DNA of 64,000 nt from Anaeramoeba flamelloides (Eukaryota > Metamonada > Anaeramoebidae). Location of the stretch: assembly GCA_027625915.1 (NCBI GenBank), contig JANTQA010000060.1, forward strand, positions 4,030,001-4,094,000, read 5' to 3'. Position 1 is the first letter of the stretch. The number at the start of each line of letters is the position of its first letter. Made by a program: the position numbers and the translations under genes. Positions 1-11,349 of this stretch are shown in pieces. The notes below the pieces were generated by a model that worked only from the letters and a program-made list of their open reading frames with translations, was not told the DNA's origin and did no database searches.

Positions 1-268
1 TTTAATAATTATTTTTATTTTAAATTATAAATTTAATTATCAAAGTCTTAAAAGAGATATAGTAACGTATACGCTAAAATGCATTTTTTTTATATTTTAA
101 AAACATAATTTCGAAAAATCGTTTTTTTATAATTATTGGCGAGTTTTAACGAGTATCTGAATTTTATAGTTTGTTCAAATTACTTTTATGATTAAAAAAC
201 ACATTCATTAACTTTTAAAAAATATCAATTTTTAAAATCTTGTTATGTTTTTAAAATTTAGGTTTTTT

Positions 269-1062
269 ATTTTTTATACTTTTTACCTTTTCCAAATTTC
301 TCTTTTTAAGTTGTTTGGGTTCCTAATCTTTTTGTTTTTTTAGGTGCTTGGAGAGGTTCAAGGAATAAAAAATCATTATAAGAATTGGTGGACTTGATCA
401 TGAATAACCTAACCAAACTTGTTAATGATCAGATCTAAAATGAATTGAGCTGGACTTATGCAACTGTAGAGAACTGAATTCAACGAATGCGATCTGGAGC
501 CAACCAAAGTGAACGGAATTGGACTTTCCGTACAATCTGTCGAGTCGTTACCTGGACTGGGTTTTTGCTGTCGAGTCGGTATCTTGTACTGGGATTTTGT
601 GAAAACAAGATTAGGGAAACTTGCAAAAAAAAAAATAAAAAAAAAAGCAACTCAAAAAAAAAGCAACTCAATTCTGTAAAACCAAATCTTATTCTTAAAA
701 CCTTAGCACTTTATAGAATCAAACCATCTATAAAGTTTCTAAAAAACTTAATAAAGTAACCTATTTCATTTGATCTATAGTTGTTCAAATATTTAGATCT
801 CTTTATTAAAACAAATTGAAAATATTGATCATTTTTTTATGGGTCTATCCTTCCTATGAAAAAGATAGATTAATATTTCAAAACAAATTAAAAAAAAAAA
901 ATCTTAATGAATTAATTTAAAACAAACAGTTTGAAACTATTTTCATTAAATAATAATCGTGAAATCTATGATTTTACGCTTAAATTTCTTTTTGGGGATT
1001 TAAGTAAAAGGTTATCCAGAGTGTAATTTACACTTCTTCAACAATAAAAAAAAAAAAAAAAA
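269..1062 (+). mobile_element. 5'-truncated LINE, 3' end with poly(A)
   Basis: Copy B of the duplication has an uninterrupted site here. In copy A the 16-base string AAAATTTAGGTTTTTT occurs on both sides of the insert, at 253-268 and 1063-1078, and once in copy B near 37515. This is a target-site duplication. The insert ends in a long A run at 1045-1066. Before it, around 830-890, lies decayed coding sequence like the C-terminus of the LINE ORF at 45477-45782 (...IENIDHFF...VYPSYEK...), which resembles the zinc-binding tail of non-LTR reverse transcriptases. The GC-richer part at 350-620 is shared with the inverted copy at 30.46-31.30 kb and looks non-coding. Confidence 0.8.
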
Positions 1063-3746
1063 AAAATTTAGGTTTTTTTTTCAAAAATTTATCATTGTTA
1101 AAAACCATTAGCACAATCAAAATTCAAAATTTACATTGGAAATGTTCCACAATCAAAATACTCTTGCTACACTTACTTTCTGCTTCATATTAAAATACAA
1201 AGTTGATGATAATGGTATAAATATAAAGTTGATGAAAATCGTTAAAATATACTTTCAGATAAAGTAGAAAATAAGTAAAACAAGATTTTTTTAAAAAAAC
1301 GGTGTTTGAAATTTACATTGTTTTTGTTCAAGAATTTCGAAATGTTTTTTAATTAATAAATATACTTTAAATATATTTTTAATCAAAATCTCAAAAAAAA
1401 ATCTAATATTTATAATGTTTTGTCTTTCCTTAAACAAATATTCTTTTAATCCATTTTTTCTATTTATAATATTGGATTTTAGTTCTCACAGAACATAAAA
1501 TTACAGTAGTCCTCAATTATTGGAAAATAGTTTATATATATATATACTGTCACTTTTGAAATATATTATTATTAGAGATTTTTTGTGTTGTTGAAAATAT
1601 AATTAAGTTGAATAGTTAAAACTAGAATACAAAAACTAAATAATACTAATAGTCAATTTTAATATTTTGTAAAGCAGATGAAAATTCAAAATTTTCAGAA
1701 ATATTAAAAAAAGTTAAAAGAATAAAAATGAAATAATTTTACTGAAATTTGGAAATAATTTTATTTTTAGAATATTTGATTTGATGTTTTTTTTTTTTTC
1801 TTTATTCATTTGGTTTTTTCTAATTTTTATGTTTGATGAGACTTTGGTCAACTTTCTGAAATTAAAATTTAATCAATGTATACTTGTTCATCATTGTAAT
1901 CAAAACCTACTTTTATTTTTATTTTTTCTTTTATAGTTTAACCAAGAAAAAATTGTTGAATAAATTTAGAAATAATTCATTTGACAAATAATGTTTTTTA
2001 ACAGGATTTGGTATCTGTTGTTTATATACCTTTATGACTGCTTTAAGGAATAGACAAATAATGAATAATTTTCAAACAGATAATAATAATTTTTTTATAA
2101 TATAACATCATGGGAAATAGTGTATTGTTCTTTTTTTAATTCTTATCTTTTATGGAAAAAGTTATTTCAATAATTCTTTTGAATTAATTTTGTTTTAGTA
2201 GTTAGATTTTATCATTGATTTGTCTATAATTGTTGTATGTTGTGATTGAATTCAAATTATTTTAGTTATTTGTAATTCAATTCTGATTATACAAAATCTA
2301 TTATAAATCATATAGATCAATAAATTATATTATTTTTTTAATCAAAATCATATCGAAAATTTTTACAAAATTCAATTTTATTTTTTTCGATTTCTAATCC
2401 ATTTTTAAATATAAACACAAAATAAAATTCAAAAAATAATTAAAAATTTAACACTTATTACTTGATTTTGTAAATTTTTTTTAAAACATTGTCACAATAA
2501 TAATTAAACCTAAAAGCATAAAGAATGGTTACTTTTAATGGTCATTTGAATTAAACTAGTAGTATACCCAATCTATTTCTAATATTTAAAAATAATATTA
2601 AAAAAAGATCCATTCATTAAATGACAAATTTTTATAAAAATAGAATCATTTTTTTTTTCGTTAATAATTTACATTTCAATGAAAATTTAAGATAATTATG
2701 TTTCTTGACTGAAAAAAAATTTCCAAAAAATGAATTGAAAAGTGGATATACAGCTTTCAATGTATTAGCAATACTTATTCAACTAATTTTTTATTTGGCA
2801 ATAGTGCTACTTGGAGATGTATTTTGAAGTAAATCACAAAAATATTTATAATTCTTCAAAAAAAATTTTTTAAATTTGTTAACTAAACAGCAGTTATGTG
2901 ATCTAAATCATAAATTTGAGTTTTTCAAACGAATTTTGTTTTTGTAGTTTCTAAGAGTTGAGTCAAAATTTTACAACTAAATATAAAATCTCTTTGGCTT
3001 ACAAAATGGAAAATAATTGTTTAATTATGATTTTTTGACAGTTCTGTGGATTGTTTGTTTGAAAGATTTGGAAAAAAAATTTTTTTTTTAAAAAGTATTG
3101 TTGTTAAAATAACTCATGCAGACTTTATAAGTTAGTGTTCCAAATTATTATACGAGTGTTTCTTTTTTTTTTTCAAGAAGTTTTAACATATTAAAAAATC
3201 AAATAACCCGGCAATGAAAAATTGATAAATATGATATTGGTCATTAAAATCCTAACATTAAAGATTGAAATTCTTAAAAATGAACAATCAAGTCTAAAAT
3301 TTTTTTTTTAAAAAAAAAGTAGAGTCAATTTTTGTCAAGATTAAAAAGCAATAAATTTTCTAAAAATGTCAAAATCTGATGTAAAATTTTCAACAAATTC
3401 AATTCATAATTGAAAATGTTGTCAAAATATCAAGGAATTAATCTCCAAAATTGATTTGATCTTAGGTATATAATTGAATACAGAATTAGATGTTGTATTG
3501 TAACAAGAAAGGAAAAAACAGCATGAGTTTAATTTTGAGGAATCTGTTTTTGGATCTGAAAATCAAGTTTTTTTGACCACTGTCAGTTTTAAAATTGTGA
3601 AATGACAAGTTTGAATTATTTTTTTTAATGCTTTTAAACATCAAGTAAAAAGTTATATATCCTTTGTAGCTGATGCAACAAACGAATATAAAAGGTTGAT
3701 TAAAAATCCTTTTTAGTTTTCAGTTTTTTTTTTTCCTTTATATTAA

Positions 3747-5008
3747 GGATTATCAGAATTTTATGCTCGGTGGATACTATTTTTAAGTGTAGAAACATAT
3801 TTATGGGCTTAAAAGAAACTCGATCTTATAGATCTTGCTAACTCTAAAATTTTAGGGTGTTTTTTGGAAATTTTTGGGTTTGGCAAATCCATTTTTAGGT
3901 TGAATTTAACATCTTTGTTATTTTCTATTGACAAATCTTGATAGTATTCTTGAAAATTTAAAGAATTCCTTGCTTTCTTCTCTGGTGTCTCTAAATTGGT
4001 TTTTTTGATGCTGAAAAAATTTTTTTGGGTTAATTTTGTTTCGTTGGGTATTTATAAGCTAAGTGCATTGATTAGGTTTCTGGACTTTTTTTTTTTTTTT
4101 TCGATCTTTAAGATCTTGGAACCCATTCTATTTCCTTTCCTTTTTTTTTTTTGAGATTTTTGTTAGGGGTAGTTGAGTAATTCTCCCAACAAAGTAACAA
4201 TACCTCGAAATCAACTGATCGGGTTGTTTAACATTAGGTGTTGGTTTGAGAAACTTAACAAGCATTCCTTTAGACAGGTGCCTTTAATATTTTTTACTTT
4301 TGTTATGCTATCTCAACCACAAACTTGATGAATTGGTAAAATAGTGAAATTTTAGTCTTTAATGGTAATTGCTTCGATCTTTTTGTGTTGGGAAATGGGA
4401 TTTTAATTGTTGTTTCTATACCCTTTCTACACAACAAACCCAAAATATAAAATTCCAATTGATAGTTTTGTGTTCCTTTGAAAAAATGCTTTGTGTTTTT
4501 CCAAATTAAAAAAAAACTTTTAAAGTTAGAACAAAAAATAAACAAAAAAAAAACTCTTTTGTAAATTATTTAAAGCACAAAACCAATTCAAGACTTTAAA
4601 ATAGCATTACCAAAATTTCAGATCCTTCACGAAATTGAAAAAAAAATTCCCTTCGTCAAATCCAAAAATTTTCTCTCAAAATTTTCGAATTCCAAAATGA
4701 TATTGGGAAAATGTCACTCCACTTTATATTGAAGTATGTTAAAGACTGTGGCGAGTGTAGCCACCCATTTGAAAAGAAAGTGGAGTGACATTTTCCCAAT
4801 ATCAAAAAAAATAGCTTTTTATTTTTGCCTTGCTTTGTTGGGATTTTTCGAAAAGTTTTTGGATCAATAAATGATTTTAGTCAAAATCTTAAATTGCTAA
4901 AAATTGGCAATATTTTGACTTTCCCTCAATTCATTGTATTTTAAAGGTCTTAATCTATTTACTGTATTGTATTTCAATGCCCACAGAGCCTAAAATTCAG
5001 ATAGTCCT
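3747..5008. mobile_element. TTAA-flanked TIR element (piggyBac-like TSD)
   Basis: The element is present in copy A and absent from copy B, where the target carries a single TTAA (near 40388). It is bounded by TTAA at 3743-3746 and 5009-5012. The ends are imperfect inverted repeats of about 30 bp, GGATTATCAGAATTTTATGC on the left and the complement of GCCTAAAATTCAGATAGTCC on the right. There is no transposase ORF, so it is non-autonomous. A TA duplication with one more base in the TIR would fit equally well. TTAA points to a piggyBac-type transposase but the ends do not start with the usual CCC. A shorter inverted relative lies at 20991-21495. A 105 bp hairpin (4699-4803) sits inside. Confidence 0.72.
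4699..4803. repeat. Hairpin repeat nested in TIR element
   Basis: GATATTGGGAAAATGTCACT followed by CCACTTT pairs with its complement at the right end, giving arms of about 30 bases or more around a short GC-richer centre (GTGGCGAGTGTAGCCAC). The same hairpin occurs at 21194-21295 inside the related inverted element, so it belongs to the family and is not a chance palindrome. Confidence 0.75.
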
Positions 5009-5842
5009 TAAAACTAACTCTCTTTTTTTATTGTTTGTATTTTTTTTTTTTTTAATTGTGAAACAAAAAGCAAATAGGAAAAAAAACACTTCAATTTTTG
5101 ATCAAAAAAAACTTGGGGCTTTGACTTTTTGTGAGCCTAAACTATTTTAGGAAATCGTTCAAAATAAATAAAAAAAAAACAAACAAGAAGAAAAATAAAA
5201 CAAAAAACCAAAGCAAAGCACAACTAATATTTATGTGATGCTGATTGTGAGAATTGTTTTGAAAAGATTGGATCTCCTTCAGTAGCGAATCAAAAAGACA
5301 ATTCAAATAAGTCACAAATAAATCCTTTCAACCTTTTAATCATCTCAATAAGAATGTATTTTTTTTTGTAATAAAATATCATAATCCCAACTAAAAAAAG
5401 AAGAATAATTTGATCCCTTTTTATTAAATTTAAGAAATCTATTGAGCTCCTGTTTTTTGTTTTTGGTTTTTATTATTTCTTTAGCTGGAAGGTGAAAACA
5501 TTTTGTGTTTCTCGTGTTTTTGTAAAATATCTTAGATTTTCCAGAACAAATCTTTTGAAATCAAAAAAAGAACTTTTGGGAAATAAAAACATGTCGATTG
5601 TGAAGTTATATTTTCAATTTGTATCCAAATGAAGATTATTTCTGGAGAATTCATTTTGATTTTTTAATTTTTTTTGTTTTTAGCGAAATACATTTATCTT
5701 TTTTAATTGATGAGATCTCTCTTTTTTACTTTCAGAAAAAGAGACAGTTTCTGGTAATTCGAATCATAACAAATGAATATAATTTCTCTTCACTTAGAAT
5801 AATACACCTTAATTTTAGAATTCGCCTTATGGCCAAAGCTAG

Positions 5843-6309
5843 TCACTTAAGAGTGAAAATCACCAACAAGAATTGAAAGTTTTGATAAAAAGCTTTTGTA
5901 TTGTTCCGGATCTTTAGAAGAAATAAGTTGACTAAAAATCGCGAAATAAGTGAGTCTATTTAATTTTAAAACTCTTGTTTTTTGAAATCTTTGAAAAAAA
6001 AATTGAAAAAAAAGAAAAAAAAAAAATTACAAAAAATTGAAAAAGAAAAAAAAAATTACTCTCTTGTGGAAAATAAGGTTCTTGGAAAATGAATTCTTTA
6101 TGCTTTTTCTTCCAGAAGGAAGTGTGTACTTCTGATTCACATGCTTTGCAATAATGAACTTCACATTTGGTGCAATAAAAGCCTGCTTTTTTTTCTTCAC
6201 AAACTTGGCATTGAGGGATCTGTGGTTCAACAGGAATTCGTATGTCTTTTAATCTTTTAGGATCTTGGCTTTTTTGTTTTTTCTTTTGAGAGTTATTTGA
6301 ATTGTTCAT
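5843..6309 (-). CDS. Small B-box zinc-finger protein, copy A, one probable intron
   Basis: The start ATG is at 6309-6307 and exon 1 (6060-6309) encodes a short Lys/Gln-rich leader and then a B-box-type zinc finger: CQVCEEKKAGFYCTKC, then HYCKACESEVH and a second His cluster (residues about 34-70). B-boxes of TRIM proteins bind two zinc ions and act in protein-protein contacts. Read straight through, the frame becomes a run of Phe codons, which looks like an intron. A GTAATT donor at 6059 and a TAG acceptor at 5932 remove 128 bases and give a 112-residue protein ending at 5843. This intron resembles the DJ-1-like gene's intron in donor, acceptor and length. It also contains a one-base indel relative to copy B that would otherwise shift the frame. 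Without splicing the ORF would end at 5956. The C-terminal frame is uncertain. Partner and cellular role are unknown. Confidence 0.68.
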
Positions 6310-6533
6310 TTTAGGGTGTGTGTCGAGATTTTTTTGGTTGCAAAAGTAAAAAGAAGTTATTTAGAAAAAAAATGAAAATACGAAATGTTGAAAAGATTTT
6401 GATTTTGAAATTTTATTCAAGATATTGTTGGTTTCAAAATAAAGTGGAATAAAATTTAAATTCTCTTTTCGAAAAAAAGATTTTTTTTGAAGATTTTGTA
6501 ATTTTTCAATTCTACTTCTGAAAACAAACTTTA

Positions 6534-8004
6534 AGGGAGTACCTTCACCATAAGACATGATAAAAATTTGAGAGGGGTGAGATAATAGTTTTTTATTTTT
6601 GAGTTGCGTGTACTCCAATATTTTCGAAAATTTTTTTAAAAAATTATTTGATATTTCTTTTTTTAGTAATGTTGAACAATTAAAAAATTGAGATTATATT
6701 GATAAAATAGTTTTTTTTTTTTATTATTTTTTTATTAAAATAAACTTAATTCGATTAATTTGGACACAGTTTAAACAGTTAGAAGAATAACAAAAACATG
6801 ATTTACATCAATTTGGAAATTAATTTTAATTCAACAAACTATATCATTTTTTGTGTTTTTTGTTTTTGTTTTCATTTTCTTTTTTTCAGGTACTTAATCG
6901 GTTTAGTTAGATCTGAAAATTTTTTCAATGGTTGATAGATGGTACAGTTGAGTTTCTTCAAGTGATAAATCCACATACAACCGGTACATTGTTAATTAAA
7001 TATTGTCGATCATCAAAAATTCTTTGCTTACTTAAAATAATAAATCATAAAATATTTATTATTTTTTTTTTAATAATGATAAACAATAATAATAAAGTTC
7101 AAAAAATTTTTAGATCAATTTCCTTTTTTTGATAAATCTTGGAACTGTTTCTTATCAAACAGAAAAGGACAAAGATTTTTTTGACCAACAACTAATTTTA
7201 TAGAGTTTCTTAACACTTGACTTGATAAAATACTTTAATCAAAACTTGAGAATAAAAATTTCAAAAAGGAAAATAAAGTAAAAATTTCCAAACATAAATT
7301 GCAATTTATCAGTAATGTCAAACAATAAAAAAAAAAAGAGTGAAGAATTGATAAAATCGGTTTGATTTGTTTTTTTTTTTATTTAAATAGTTTTTTTTTG
7401 GGAAGAAGATAATTCTAGAATATTCGAATAAAACTTATAGCTATTTTGTTTTTTAAAATTTGATAAAATATAATCATATTTACTTTGTCAATTCAACCAA
7501 ATCCAAGTATTTAACCACTCAACCAGATATTTTTTGGGATAATTATAATTTTTTGGAATCCTTCTAGCTATTAAAGCCCCATTTGTATTTTCTTTCGTGA
7601 TTCTCCAAATTGTTATGTTATTGTAATTTTTAAACAAAATCCATGTATCTCAAATTTCAATAATAAAAAAAATTTCTTATTGCTTTATGTTGTAATGATT
7701 AAAAAAATTTAAAAATCAAGAAAAAATAACAAATGAAATTATTAAATGCCACAATAGAATGTTGAGATAAGGATAAAAGATAAGTCCTTCAACATTCGAA
7801 ATACTATTTTTTGCAATTCAACTCAAAATTCTATTGTGACAATTTCTTTGAGACTTGTGAAAAAAAAATTTAAAAAATTTAATGAATGAAGTACTTTAAA
7901 TAATAAAAATCAATGAGGTATAACCAAAATAAAAAAAGTCATTTACTGATGCTCATCAAAAACGCAAAAAAGTGAAAAATTTTTCTTTACCTTGGCTACT
8001 CCCT
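6534..8004. mobile_element. TIR element family AGGGAGTAGC, copy 1 (nested insert)
   Basis: The ends are AGGGAGTACC at the left and GGCTACTCCCT at the right, with TA on each side (6532-6533, 8005-8006). Relatives are 11767-12191, a short deletion form, and 58424-59259. Near the right end (7748-7850) there is an internal long hairpin. A second element (about 6747-7115) is nested inside. No transposase frame is visible. The ORF on the minus strand around 6361-6618 runs through the element boundary and is not taken as a gene. Confidence 0.75.
6747..7115. mobile_element. Nested Tc1/mariner-like TIR fragment
   Basis: The left end (TAAACTTAATTCGATTAATT then TGGACACAG) and the internal stretch with TTAGATCTGAAAATTTTTTC and AATGGTTGATAG match the element at 25351-25896 in inverted orientation. 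The right end decays near 7115. The unit next to it (about 7090-7320) also recurs next to the other copy (25135-25350), there in direct orientation. There is no intact reading frame. Confidence 0.55.
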
Positions 8005-8309
8005 TAATTTATTAATTTCCTCATTTTTAGAATTGGTTACTCGGATGTTTTATTTTACTTCTTGAGGTGAGTCTTTTTCAAGAAAATGAATGAAAATTTT
8101 GATAGTTTTATTTTGTAATTAACAGTACATTAGAGACAATTTAAAAACGCTTTAATTCAAGGTCAAATATATTGGTGATTTTTTTCTTTTAAAGTGATTA
8201 TTATAACAGTAAAAATTATAATTAAGGTGTAATTTTTTGGATATCTGAATTTGCCCATCTAAAAAAAGTGGATTCATTTTTCCTCAGTTTGGAAACATTT
8301 TGTAATTTA

Positions 8310-8791
8310 CAGTGGAGCAAATAACCCGTGTTTTTTATTTTAACCCATTCCTAAAATTTAACTCATGCAAACAACATATTGGCTGACTCTAGAAATAAAA
8401 GAAAACAATGAATGGGGTGGCAACAATATAAAAACCAGAAATAGGGGTCTTTAAATAAATTTTAAAAAAAAAAATATGAAGATACTGTAAAGATTAAAAT
8501 GTAATTTTTTTACAAAAAAATGAGCAAAAAAATTTCATTTTTTGAATTTTGATAAAAAAATCATTTAATCTCCGAAATTTTGTAAATATGATGAAATTTA
8601 TGAAACAAATGCATTTAATATTATTTAGTAATTTTGATTAATCAAAGATCTAAACTCTAAAGTTAATTTAAATCCGAACCAAGAATATATGTGTGTCATC
8701 CTATCTTCAAATATCTAGGTCTGAAAAAAAAACACGAGTTAAATTTTTGTAATGGGTTAAAGGTTGTCAACATGGGTTATTTACACCACTG
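8310..8791. mobile_element. TA-flanked MITE, TIR CAGTGG..AAATAACC
   Basis: The left end CAGTGGAGCAAATAACCCGT and the right end, whose complement reads CAGTGGTGTAAATAACCCAT, form inverted repeats that continue imperfectly for about 60 bases (ACGAGTT/AACTC and AACCCATT motifs). TA lies directly outside both ends (8308-8309, 8792-8793). CAGTG(G) ends with TA targets are typical of Tc1/mariner-type elements. At 482 bp with no ORF it is non-autonomous. Confidence 0.82.
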
Positions 8792-8799
8792 TAGGTTTC

Positions 8800-9070
8800 G
8801 AAAAAAGAATGTTTGTTTGAATTTAAATCAGTTCCTACTTTACTGATCAACTCATTAAAGAAGAAAAACCGACCCAAAGTCATTCTCTCATTTTTCAAAT
8901 TTTAGTGTTTCTTTCTTAGATGATAATCCCTCTTCTGTTCGATATATTCTCAATCTCAAGCAATATTAAATGGTTCATATTACTATCATTGTTATTTTCT
9001 ATTTTGAGTTTTCGAGATTATTTTTATTATCTCTCTTTGTGTTGTTTATTTTCATTTGGACTTGTATAGC
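8800..9070. repeat. Diverged repeat shared with 43.73-43.98 kb
   Basis: The stretch containing TTTTAGTGTTTCTTTCTTAG and later TTTTGAGTTTTCGAGAT aligns with 43780-43960 with many differences. In the other copy it lies inside a TIR element with TCGACCTCGATT ends. Here the ends are not recognisable, so this is read as an old decayed copy. Confidence 0.5.
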
Positions 9071-9095
9071 GATCAAAATACTGCGTTCCCAAATA

Positions 9096-9294
9096 CAGTC
9101 AGTTCCACTTTTAAGGTACAAACTTTCAACGAAATTTAAGGCACAATAAAAATTTCTCAAATTAAGGTACAATATTCAAATTCTAGTAAAAATAAAGTGT
9201 AAAAAACAAAATTCCAAATTTTGTGCTTTAATTTGAGATTTTTTTGTGACTTAAATTTCGTTGAAAGTTTGTGCCTTAAAAGTGAAACTGACTG
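9096..9294. mobile_element. Hairpin MITE family CAGTCAG, copy 1
   Basis: This near-perfect 199 bp foldback begins CAGTCAGTTCCACTTTTAAG and ends with the complement, flanked by TA (9094-9095, 9295-9296). Each arm carries tandem motifs of the form AAGGCACAAA. Two further copies are at 31547-31743 and 37889-38086. The last has an empty counterpart, which proves the TA duplication. No coding capacity. Confidence 0.93.
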
Positions 9295-9676
9295 TACTAT
9301 AATCTGTATTTCAAAATATTATCCGTGCTTTTTTTTCTTCTTGTATAAAGGCAACATCCAATCTACTACCAAATAGTATACCTAAGTTCAAATCAATTTT
9401 GAAAGTATAGTTCTGGTTATTTTCGGACAAAATTTAAATTATTCATGCAATTTGTTCAAAAGTTTTTGTAATATTCGAAATTTTTTGAAAATAGAAGTTC
9501 AATTGTTGATAAAAAATTATCTCTATTTTTTGAGATAAATTTAACAATTTGATCCTTCATTTTTAGAATTTCTTTTTAAATAATAGATCTTTTTGAAACC
9601 AATACTATATTTTTTTAGGGTTTATTATAAGTTTCTTTGATTGGTTAATGTATAGGTCTTCTATAACAAAAAAAAA

Positions 9677-9740
9677 CACGCTTTTTATTTTGAAACACGC
9701 ATTATATTTTTTTGCACGCTTTATTTTGAGTGTTGTAATA
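9677..9740. repeat. 60-bp repeat shared with 45.82-45.89 kb
   Basis: CTTTTTATTTTGAAACACGC and the following TTTTTTTGCACGCTTTATTT recur with few changes at 45820-45880. In both places the repeat abuts other mobile DNA: a TIR element here, a LINE poly(A) tail there. No inverted ends are seen. Confidence 0.6.
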
Positions 9741-10495
9741 TTTTCGAAAATACCTGAAAATTTTTTAACGACATAGAAAAACTTTATGGACAACTCCGAA
9801 AAAACCCTAGTGTCAATATACTCAGTTTTACGGTAAAATAACAATTTGACTTTTCAGACAAAATATTTTTTTTGAATTTTCCACTTTAAACTATTCGAAA
9901 GAGGTTTGAGTACTTTTTGAGTATATTTGAGTAATTGTTGGTACTTATTAGGTTACGCTTATGGGTATGTCAGGATATTGGTATGGGTTGTGTTAGGTTT
10001 GGTATGGTGTGTGTTTTTGTATGTTTTCTTTAAACCTGTTCCTTTTAAGGAATGGGAAGTTAAAAAAAGTTTGGCTTGGGTCACCTTGTTTAGTTTATGG
10101 GTATGTATTGTACGATTAACTATTACTCGGTTATTTTTGGATTGTATTTAATATTACAAAATTATGGGTAATGATACACAATTAGAAATTTTCTTTACAC
10201 AGTACATATTCTTTCAATTGGTTAATACCACTTCAGAATGATCAGTAATGTTACAGTCATCCAAGATACTAATCTCTTTCACACAAAATAGTTTTAATAC
10301 CATTCCCTAAAATTAACAATTTTTTGAATTTTTAAATTTTCAGTATAAAACAATTTGTTTCAAAAATAAAATTTAAAATTTACCTTTAAAATTTGTTTTT
10401 TGGTACTAAACCCAATGTGAAGTTGATTAGAATGTATTTTTAAGCATTTTAAAATTTTTCCGGTATTTTCGATTTTCGGGTATTTTCGGAAATAA
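9737..10495. mobile_element. TIR element with AATATTNNCGAAAATACC ends, copy 1
   Basis: Left end AATATTTTCGAAAATACCTG; the right end complement reads TTCCGAAAATACCCGAAAAT. The second copy is at 47121-47861. The centre is unusually G/T-rich on the plus strand (repeated GGTATGGG and GGGTATG words). The one ORF there (9927-10151) is broken in the other copy and starts at a non-ATG codon, so I do not call a protein. Confidence 0.68.
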
Positions 10496-11349
10496 TTCAA
10501 ACGCCCAAAAATAAATAAAAAAAAATGAATTTTCAAAATGGCCAATTTCCACTTTTATACTCAAACAACTGCTTTAAGATGAAATTTGATTTTTAAAATA
10601 AAATTTTCTTAAGGAACTTTGGGAATTTTGTAATTTTCTCCTCAAAATTCAAAATCAATTTTTTTCTGACAAAAATAATTTAAATTATTTTAGTATTTCT
10701 TGTAAATAAGACCAATTAATTTGTACAAAAAAGATTTTCAAAAAATTTAAAATTCTTTTGTATTTTTTTTTTTTTCATTTTTTGAAAATGAGAAAATAAC
10801 TTTTTTCAAACTTTTTAGAATAATTGAATAAATATCAATTTCCTTATTAAATTTTTGTTAAACTTCTATTTATTTGATATTTATTTAATCACCTTCACCA
10901 CAATTAGTTTCATTTTTTGAGATTTGAATCGAAATATTAATAATGAAATTGAAAAAAAAAAAGAAAAAATTTTCTTTCAAAATGAAGGCTTTCCAACATA
11001 AAACTAAAAATCGTGTCTAAAATTCTCTAGAATTAACTGAATTATTAATAACAATTAGGTTACTTTTTTTAGTTTTATATTGGAAAGTTGTGAATTTTGG
11101 AATTCAAAAAATAGACTTAAATTAATAAATTGTTTAGATGAGGTTAACTCATCCCTTTCATAAGCAAAAACACAAATTACCAAAAAAAAAAAAAGTTTTT
11201 GAAGATTTTGTAGAGATTTCATTTTATTTTTCAAAAATACTACCCCCTTAATTGGTTTTTTTAAATAAGATTCTAATGACTTTTACCAACATAAACAGTC
11301 AAAATTTGTTTTATTTTATCCAATTCCTTTGTTACCTCCTCCATAAATT

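Larger units (their letters stand above)
1..6310. repeat. Segmental duplication, left copy (A)
   Basis: This block aligns by eye, in the same orientation, with 37265-42495, including the B-box gene at its right end. The opening stretch at 1-260 and the stretches at 1070-3740 and 5015-5900 match almost base for base. The block may continue past the left window edge. Copy A carries two insertions that copy B lacks (269-1062 and 3747-5008). It lacks two that copy B has (37889-38086 and 40723-41433). Outside the gene I see no convincing coding sequence in 1070-3740, which is plain AT-rich DNA. Confidence 0.92.

Noticed and set aside
9927-10151. 74-codon hydrophobic ORF resembling a small membrane protein
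   Set aside because: It lies inside a TIR element, starts at a non-ATG codon and is interrupted in the sister copy at 47.3-47.5 kb.
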